From: an uncultured bacterium
GTDB lineage: Bacteria > Cyanobacteriota > Vampirovibrionia > Gastranaerophilales > Gastranaerophilaceae
Length of the DNA: 17,298 nt
Direction: 5' to 3'
Assembly: GCA_947365485.1 (NCBI GenBank)
Contig: CANAXK010000014.1
Coordinates: 1-17,298, forward strand
The notes beneath the pieces were generated by a model, which saw nothing but the letters and a program-made list of their open reading frames with translations, ran no database searches and was not told the DNA's origin. Each line of letters opens with the position of its first letter. The stretch's first letter is position 1. Below are positions 12,152 through 17,298 of the stretch, in pieces. The translations under genes and the position numbers were made by a program.

Positions 12152-13225
12152 TTAGACAAAGTCAATGTCTTTTACTCCATTTTCTGGAAAATATCCAAGC
12201 CGTGCGAATAATTTGTCAACTTTTTCTTCCGGATATTTATTGTGCATTTGTATCAAGTCTTCCAGTATTTGGTTGTTTTCTGTAAATCCGCAGCCATTGC
12301 AATCATGAATTGGATTAAATCCTGGTGTGAATTTTCTGTCCAAATACTCGACATAACTTGCTGGATTTTTTGTATCTGGCGCAAGATTGAAATGTTCGGG
12401 TAAAGTTTTATAGTATTCTCCATTAGCTTTTTTATTCAACATATAACAATCACAAGGAGCGACTGTTCCGTCAGGAAGTAAAAAAGGTCTTAATCTTGAT
12501 TGGTGGCATTCCTTTAAGATAGCCGGTGAAGGTACTTTTTCCTGAACAAAGAACCTTTTGTTACCGAGCTTATCAATAATTTCGTTAAGCTCAGCTCGTT
12601 CTTTGTTGATTTGTTCTGTGGATGTGCAACAATCCGGCAAGATTCTCACGTAACGAGCATTATACCTGTCAGCAATATCGGCAACCTGTCTAAACATGTC
12701 CATGTCTTGATTTTTGTACACCAAAGAAAAACCAACTTTTCCACCCTGTGTTTCAGGAATTTTTACAGGTCTTAATTTATTGTTTAGAAAATTAAGACTT
12801 ACTCTTATCCATGAAAAAGCATCCCAAGTATTAACTGTTTCTTTACCGCATCTATCGTTGGTGCCGTTTGTAATTAGCGCCAAGTTTAGTTGTTTGTCTT
12901 TTAACCAATTAATCAATTTATTGAAATCTGGATAAGTAGTTGGCTCTCCACCCCCGGTAACAATAACTGCCTGTAGCCCGCGCTCTTTTAAGGCATCAAC
13001 AAAATTTTTTATTGTGTCCAAACTCAAAAACGCACCTTTTGTTCTGTTCGACTGATTGCAGTAACTGCAATTCAGATTACAAGCATTAGTTGGTGCAATG
13101 TGGGCAGAAATAATACTGTTTCCTTTTTGTTCTAAAAAGTTCTGTATTTGCTGTGGGTGGTATACAAATTTATTTCCCCGTGAAGTATAGCTCAATGCTT
13201 TGTTAAGTTTGTCAATAGTAGCCAT
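12152..13225 (-). CDS. Radical SAM protein with SPASM-like C-terminal cysteines
   Basis: A 357-residue radical SAM protein. The catalytic CX3CX2C is at C49, C53 and C56 (CNLNCSYC), and VTGGGEPT follows for SAM binding. The C-terminal part holds further cysteines, C240, C258, C260, C309 and C312, around LLPDGTVAPCDCYML and CNGCGF. These are the layout of a SPASM-type auxiliary cluster domain. Family members modify peptides or activate sulfatases, among other roles; no precursor peptide or sulfatase is adjacent, so the substrate is unknown. It has the best ribosome binding site in the window (AAGGAGG) directly after a strong terminator, with no clear promoter between. It may depend on read-through. 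Confidence 0.87.
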   Translation of the reverse strand: MATIDKLNKALSYTSRGNKFVYHPQQIQNFLEQKGNSIISAHIAPTNACNLNCSYCNQSNRTKGAFLSLDTIKNFVDALKERGLQAVIVTGGGEPTTYPDFNKLINWLKDKQLNLALITNGTNDRCGKETVNTWDAFSWIRVSLNFLNNKLRPVKIPETQGGKVGFSLVYKNQDMDMFRQVADIADRYNARYVRILPDCCTSTEQINKERAELNEIIDKLGNKRFFVQEKVPSPAILKECHQSRLRPFLLPDGTVAPCDCYMLNKKANGEYYKTLPEHFNLAPDTKNPASYVEYLDRKFTPGFNPIHDCNGCGFTENNQILEDLIQMHNKYPEEKVDKLFARLGYFPENGVKDIDFV

Positions 13226-13242
13226 TAATACCTCCTTAAAAC

Positions 13243-13275
13243 AAAAGAAGGGAAGTTTTCATTTTCCCTTCTTTT
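13243..13275 (-). terminator. Strong intrinsic terminator after the GT5-like gene
   Basis: A 12-bp perfect stem (AAAAGAAGGGAA / TTCCCTTCTTTT) with a 9-nt loop. On minus it is followed by TTTTGTTTT overlapping the stem end; T residues also follow on plus, so it could act both ways. It lies 10 nt past the GT5-like stop and just before the radical SAM ribosome binding site. Confidence 0.8.
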
Positions 13276-13285
13276 TTAGTTTATC

Positions 13286-16018
13286 CTATCCCATACAAGA
13301 CAAGTGCCCATGCTTTTTCTCATCCCTGAACTTCGGAGAGAGCCAGCCACTCTTGTAGCCTGCGTAACCTAAACCTGCGAGTCCGATAACACTGCCTGTG
13401 ATAATCGCAGCTTTTTTATGTGAATGCATCCAGGCTTTCAATTTATTCATTTTGCTGCCACCTTGAGCAGAAGTCGGTGCTTCGTGCAGACCTGAAAAGT
13501 CGAGTTGTATAAGGTCTGCTTTTGAAATGTTTTTACCCTTATTATTGAAATGCCAATCCCAGTACAAGTCACCAGAGTGTTTTCCAGTTTTGCTTAACCA
13601 TCCGTTGCCAAACCATGTTGTGTCTTTCAATTGGTTTTTATAAATTGTTTCAGCAATACTGCTATCTCTGTCTTTAATCAAAGCTCGTTCAAGACAATCA
13701 GCCATTTCATCAGAAATAACAGAATCTCTCAGAGTTCTTAAAGCTTTCTTGTAATCACCATTGCCTTCTAATGTGCTTTTGAACAATTCTTCCGGCATTG
13801 GATCACCAACCGCTCCTTGGTAATCTTTCTTTATCTTGCTAACAAGTTTGTCTTTTATTGCTTTAAATTCTTTTTGAGCATTTTCATTCGCAGATTTGAA
13901 AGCTTCTTCTTCTGTCATATAAAATTCATGCTTACCTTTGTATCCATCAGCAAGTTTTGCTTCAGCAGGTATTGACGGGTCAAAGTTCTTTTGAGCCATA
14001 CCTTGTACATTTGGCACTACCGGAGTACAATGATATTTTTTGGCTTCTAAGTCTGTCAGCTCGCACGGAGCAAATCTGGATGGAAGAAGTGCAACATCAC
14101 CAGCCAGTGAAAAGTCTTTGCCCGGAGTCCAGCCGTCCATTAATACCATTCTGCCTTCCAGGTCTGGACGATACATAAGAGATTTGAATTTCTCTACTAC
14201 AGCCTTAGCTTCATCATTTTCCATTGAACCACCCATGATAAGGACAGCATTTGGATCCTTTGTTTTTTCAACATATTTAACAAATGAATCAATAACGGTG
14301 TCCATACCTTTTTGCAAATCACCGCGTCCCCAGCTGACTATTAATTTTACATCTTCGCCTTTTTTAAGCTTAGTAACATAGTCATTTTTTATAGCTCCAT
14401 AAATTTTAGCTTTTCTATCAGCTTTTCCTGCCGTGATATGCATGCGTCCGGAATCAACTGCGCCCCATTCGTTTTTATCTTGATTAAAGAGTTGTGAACC
14501 TATAAACTTAGAGCTGAATCTTTCAAAGATACTGATCTTATTCTGATGTTTAATTTCTCTAATATGCTTTACATCACCTTTTTTATTTTTATCAAATATA
14601 AGGAATTTTTGTACATCAACTACAGAACCATCTGCAAGCTTAACTTTTACGTCATTTTTATAACCATCTGATAATGCATTATTTAAATATCCTGAAACAG
14701 TCGGATCCATAAGCGGATTTGTTAAACCTTTGTATCTTCCTAATTTATCAAGTTCTTTTAAATCTTCGTAAAGCGCAGATACTAATGGATTCGTAATTGT
14801 TGAATCATGATATCCTTCTGAAACAGTTGTAAGCATTGGTACATATCCCTTCATACCATAATGGATTGGTACCATGAAGGCGTTCATGCCGCTTTTTTCT
14901 TTGTAAAAGTTTTTCAATACAGTCTCTTGTAAGAATTTTTCTTCTTCACCATTTCTCAAAGCATCAATGTATTCTTTGCTTTCAACAAGTTTTTTAATTT
15001 GTTCTTTGGTAGCTCCAAGGTTGACAATTGCCTGACGAGCACCCATTGGTTGGTCGTAGCCTGCATTCATGTTGTGACCGACACCACCTAGAAATTTGTC
15101 AAGCCAATAGCTGTCTCCTGCAGCATTTTTCTGAGCAGCATAATGCATTGTAAACATTGATTGACCATCAGAACATAATATGTATCTAGGATCAATATTA
15201 TATTTTTCTTTTAAGCCCGGCATCAATTCAACAAGTGCTTTGTCAAACTTAACGTACTCCTGACCTTTCCAACCGGAAGCAAACCTTTTTTCTAAATCTG
15301 TTCCATTAGAGCTTGCGTAACTCATACCATCTGCATATGGTTTTGGCATGCTGGCAGTTGAGTCAACAAAGGTGAATACGAATTCTAATTTGTCTTGCAA
15401 CTCCTTGCTGTATTTTTTGTTTGTCATCAAATCTTTTAAGGTGTCGTTTTTTCTAACCTTAAACATTTTTATAGGGACATTTTCTTCTGTACCCCAGGAC
15501 ATTTCAGAAGATTTTACTTCATCAAGAAGAAATACATTCTTTTTTTCTTTCTTTAGAAATTCGACTAAGTCTGTTGTTTTGTCAATTGGTTTAGATGTAA
15601 CAAAAGCAGAACCCTCCTGACCTTTGAGCGGGTGATCTGCCGGAAGATTCTGAGGAACATATCTTACTTCAACTTTTTGTGCTAATGGAGCTCTTTCTTT
15701 GCCTGTTTTTTGGTCGAAATCTTTTTTATACTCTACTTCTTGATTGTAAAGAGGTATAAATTTAACGACTTTGTCTACATTTTTGTCTAAGAAGTTGTAA
15801 TCGTTAGATACAGTACCGACTCCACCTCCGGAGAAACCGAATAAAGGCTCTTCCATTACAATATGGGCAATATGCCTTGGATTTCCGCTCTTGAACGAAA
15901 TCATCGACATCCCTTCCGGAAGATTGGTTGATGGGGTTTGGGGCTCGGAAACTTTTGCTCCGCGCACATTCTTTGCTCTTAATGCACCATAATCAGCACT
16001 GATTGAGTTAATTCTCAT
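13286..16018 (-). CDS. Large divergent starch/glycogen synthase-like (GT5) protein with C-terminal membrane anchor
   Basis: A 910-residue protein related to GT5 glycogen/starch synthases, which are usually about 480 residues. The N-terminal Rossmann half has FSGGGVGTVSNDY in place of the KTGGLGDV loop, and LTTVSEGYHDS resembles the NTVSPTY segment. The C-terminal half has GRGDLQKGMD, with R565 and K570 matching the two donor-binding basic residues. It also has LLPSRFAPCELTDLEAKKY, matching PSRFEPCGLTQ but with A650 where the conserved Glu stands. Residues about 870-888 form one hydrophobic segment, suggesting a tail anchor. Extra material fills residues 80-300 and 700-860. The start at 16018 has an AAGGAG site; an in-frame ATG 17 codons upstream lacks one. 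Either a glucan synthase variant or a non-catalytic relative. Confidence 0.78.
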   Translation of the reverse strand: MRINSISADYGALRAKNVRGAKVSEPQTPSTNLPEGMSMISFKSGNPRHIAHIVMEEPLFGFSGGGVGTVSNDYNFLDKNVDKVVKFIPLYNQEVEYKKDFDQKTGKERAPLAQKVEVRYVPQNLPADHPLKGQEGSAFVTSKPIDKTTDLVEFLKKEKKNVFLLDEVKSSEMSWGTEENVPIKMFKVRKNDTLKDLMTNKKYSKELQDKLEFVFTFVDSTASMPKPYADGMSYASSNGTDLEKRFASGWKGQEYVKFDKALVELMPGLKEKYNIDPRYILCSDGQSMFTMHYAAQKNAAGDSYWLDKFLGGVGHNMNAGYDQPMGARQAIVNLGATKEQIKKLVESKEYIDALRNGEEEKFLQETVLKNFYKEKSGMNAFMVPIHYGMKGYVPMLTTVSEGYHDSTITNPLVSALYEDLKELDKLGRYKGLTNPLMDPTVSGYLNNALSDGYKNDVKVKLADGSVVDVQKFLIFDKNKKGDVKHIREIKHQNKISIFERFSSKFIGSQLFNQDKNEWGAVDSGRMHITAGKADRKAKIYGAIKNDYVTKLKKGEDVKLIVSWGRGDLQKGMDTVIDSFVKYVEKTKDPNAVLIMGGSMENDEAKAVVEKFKSLMYRPDLEGRMVLMDGWTPGKDFSLAGDVALLPSRFAPCELTDLEAKKYHCTPVVPNVQGMAQKNFDPSIPAEAKLADGYKGKHEFYMTEEEAFKSANENAQKEFKAIKDKLVSKIKKDYQGAVGDPMPEELFKSTLEGNGDYKKALRTLRDSVISDEMADCLERALIKDRDSSIAETIYKNQLKDTTWFGNGWLSKTGKHSGDLYWDWHFNNKGKNISKADLIQLDFSGLHEAPTSAQGGSKMNKLKAWMHSHKKAAIITGSVIGLAGLGYAGYKSGWLSPKFRDEKKHGHLSCMG

Positions 16019-16109
16019 AAACGACTCCTTACACACATAACTTCTATATATATAAAAAACCACACACAAAAAAATTTAACAGTAAATCCCCGGATTGTTA
16101 AGAAATGTT

Positions 16110-16140
16110 AATGTAAATTTTTATTAAGTAGGTTTACATT
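16110..16140. promoter_or_regulatory. Dyad upstream of the GT5-like gene
   Basis: AATGTAAA (16110-16117) and TTTACATT (16133-16140) are perfect inverted copies 15 bp apart. TGTTAA also occurs at 16096-16101 and 16106-16111. It could be a regulator site for the GT5-like gene; a TATATA-rich stretch nearer the gene may be its -10. Confidence 0.35.
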
Positions 16141-16154
16141 ATTAATCCTACCAA

Positions 16155-16170
16155 AAATATAATTATATTT
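16155..16170 (-). terminator. Weak terminator-like palindrome after pflA
   Basis: AAATATAATTATATTT is a perfect AT-only palindrome 17 nt past the pflA stop; on minus two further T residues extend the run. The stem is weak, so terminator function is doubtful. Confidence 0.25.
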
Positions 16171-16186
16171 CAATAGTTAACGAGTA

Positions 16187-16942
16187 TTATTTTTGTAAAT
16201 TTTCTTTTTTTGCCTTGTATGACTTCATAATTATATTCCGCGCTTCCATTGCCTGCTCGTGTGTTAGCGGCGAAACGCCTTCCAATGCATACTTCAAACC
16301 CATGTTCTCATATTTTGGTACTGCCATGTCATGGTATGGCAAAACATCCAGCGCAGCTATGTTGTGAAGCCCTGCAAGAAATTCTCCGAGTCTTGTTAAG
16401 TACTCTTCCTTGAAAGTTATTCCGGGAACAACAACATGGCGAACCCACATTGGCTTTTTAATCTCTGATAAGTATTTTGCAAACTCCAATATGTTTTTAT
16501 TAGAATGCTGTGTAAGCTTCTTGTGCTCCTCGTCGTCAATATGTTTGATATCAAGAAGAACAAGGCTCGTGTATTTCAAAAGCTCGTCAATTTTCGCAGT
16601 ATTGTCTTTGTTAAACAACAAGCCGGAAGTATCAAGAGCCGTATGAATTCCTTTTTCTGAAGCCTTTTTAAAAAGTTCTGTTACAAAATCAATCTGAACA
16701 AGAGGCTCACCGCCAGTAACAGTAATCCCGCCTCCGCAAAATTCTTTCACTCCGTCGTATTGTGCAAGAATCTCGTCAACAGACATTTTGTTGGCCTCGC
16801 CTTTGTAATCCCAAGTGTCAGGGTTGTGGCAGTATTGGCATCTGAGCGGGCAGCCCTGTGTAAATACTACAAATCTGATTCCGGGCCCGTCAACAGTCCC
16901 GCAGCTTTCTATTGAATGTATGTTTCCTAAAATTTCCGGCAT
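16187..16942 (-). CDS. pflA: Pyruvate formate-lyase activating enzyme (radical SAM)
   Basis: PflA uses S-adenosylmethionine and a [4Fe-4S] cluster to place the glycyl radical on pyruvate formate-lyase, the oxygen-sensitive enzyme that splits pyruvate to acetyl-CoA and formate. The 251-residue length matches. The N-terminus has SIESCGTVDGPGIRFVVFTQ and the CX3CX2C motif at C31, C35 and C38 (CPLRCQYCHNPDTW), then GGGITVTGGEPLVQ. Conserved LLDIKHID and VRHVVVPGIT segments follow. An AAGAGGA ribosome binding site precedes the ATG. pflB, usually adjacent, is not in the window; the gene upstream encodes an unrelated small protein. Confidence 0.95.
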   Translation of the reverse strand: MPEILGNIHSIESCGTVDGPGIRFVVFTQGCPLRCQYCHNPDTWDYKGEANKMSVDEILAQYDGVKEFCGGGITVTGGEPLVQIDFVTELFKKASEKGIHTALDTSGLLFNKDNTAKIDELLKYTSLVLLDIKHIDDEEHKKLTQHSNKNILEFAKYLSEIKKPMWVRHVVVPGITFKEEYLTRLGEFLAGLHNIAALDVLPYHDMAVPKYENMGLKYALEGVSPLTHEQAMEARNIIMKSYKAKKENLQK

Positions 16943-16982
16943 GGTTAAAATCCTCTTGAGTCTATTTTATTACAAAATAAAA

Positions 16983-17201
16983 CTAGATACCAAGTTCTTT
17001 TTTGAAATCAATTACTTTTTCTGAAAGCTCTTTTGATAATCGCACCACAACTACTAATAATGTGCAAATATCACAACCTGTCAAGTTGTCTGATTCGGGT
17101 ACAATTTCTTCAAGAATGTTCATCAAATGATATAGTTCTCCTGCATCGCCACAAATTTCATCTACGTTTTTGTAAATAAATTCTTTTTCCGCTGCGTTCA
17201 T
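16983..17201 (-). CDS. Small protein of unknown function (72 aa)
   Basis: I do not recognise the family. The 72-residue acidic protein begins MNAAEKEFIYKNVDEICGDA and appears alpha-helical. Two cysteines in GCDICTLLVVVVRL sit before a short hydrophobic stretch that is too short for a confident membrane helix. The CxxC pair could bind metal but stands alone. The ATG has a strong AAAGGAGG ribosome binding site, which supports a real gene. It lies 40 nt upstream of pflA in the same direction and may share its transcript. An inverted repeat TTACA-TTT-TGTAA (17216-17228) lies just upstream. Confidence 0.7.
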   Translation of the reverse strand: MNAAEKEFIYKNVDEICGDAGELYHLMNILEEIVPESDNLTGCDICTLLVVVVRLSKELSEKVIDFKKELGI

Positions 17202-17248
17202 TCAACCTCCTTTTGTTACATTTTGTAAACTATTTAAAGATGTTTATG

Positions 17249-17298
17249 TCATGTACTTGGAATTAACGTCTTTAAGAATACATCAAGATGACGTGTTT
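17249..17298 (-). CDS. Possible 3' end of a gene cut by the window edge
   Basis: One minus frame stays open from the right edge to a TGA at 17249-17251, reading TRHLDVFLKTLIPST at its end. It could be the tail of the next gene, but 15 codons are too few to judge. It does not resemble the glycyl-radical end of PflB. Confidence 0.2.
   Translation of the reverse strand, partial: TRHLDVFLKTLIPST

Noticed and set aside
1..17298. CRISPR arrays, tRNA genes, rRNA genes and prophage genes
   Set aside because: I looked for regularly spaced repeats, tRNA cloverleaf signatures, rRNA blocks and phage or integrase genes and saw none I could support.

Overview
The window is an AT-rich chromosomal segment from an anaerobic, Gram-negative-type, flagellated bacterium. 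Supporting signs are rod and basal-body genes, a dTDP-sugar nucleotidyltransferase typical of LPS or O-antigen synthesis, pyruvate formate-lyase activase and two further radical SAM enzymes. The large starch-synthase-like protein (short N-terminus reading INSIS..., followed by a SFKSGNPRHIAHIV stretch) resembles proteins I associate with gut Vampirovibrionia/Melainabacteria (Gastranaerophilales), the non-photosynthetic sister group of Cyanobacteria. That assignment is my best guess from memory, not a search result.

Layout. Positions 1-787 (minus) hold the start of rplF and all of rpsH, driven by a recognisable extended -10 promoter and a leader of about 185 nt. Upstream of it, also on minus, are der, queE and a dnaJ-like gene (1132-4169), tightly packed. 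A divergent region carrying a perfect 14-bp palindrome separates these from a secreted thioredoxin-like gene and rfbA (4280-5562, plus). Convergent to rfbA is a minus-strand pair, a GlmS-type sugar isomerase without the glutaminase domain and comF (5563-7326). A 73-residue unknown gene (7435-7656, plus) follows, ending against a REP-like hairpin. Then comes a gene-free stretch of about 300 nt with two 16-bp operator-like dyads.

Positions 7966-11374 (plus) look like one operon: a NarL/LuxR-type response regulator, a soluble histidine kinase, flgB, flgC and fliE. The kinase/regulator pair is therefore probably a flagellar regulator. The operon stops at a roughly 80-bp palindromic GC-rich repeat instead of continuing into fliF/fliG. 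A second piece of the same repeat type lies in frame inside the neighbouring metallo-beta-lactamase-fold hydrolase gene (11471-12121, minus). Further right, all on minus, are a radical SAM/SPASM protein, a strong terminator, a 910-residue tail-anchored GT5 (starch synthase-like) protein, pflA and a 72-residue unknown protein.

The most striking pattern is translational. At least three genes without a Shine-Dalgarno sequence (the thioredoxin-like gene, comF and the metallo-hydrolase) share one start architecture: TGN, a -10 hexamer, exactly 6 nt, then ATG. Transcription should begin at or next to the start codon, giving leaderless mRNAs, while most other genes here have clear purine-rich ribosome binding sites. 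The other main points are the repeat family, the divergent GT5 protein with a substituted conserved glutamate, the ribosomal operon that begins abruptly at rpsH, and the flagellar-linked two-component pair.
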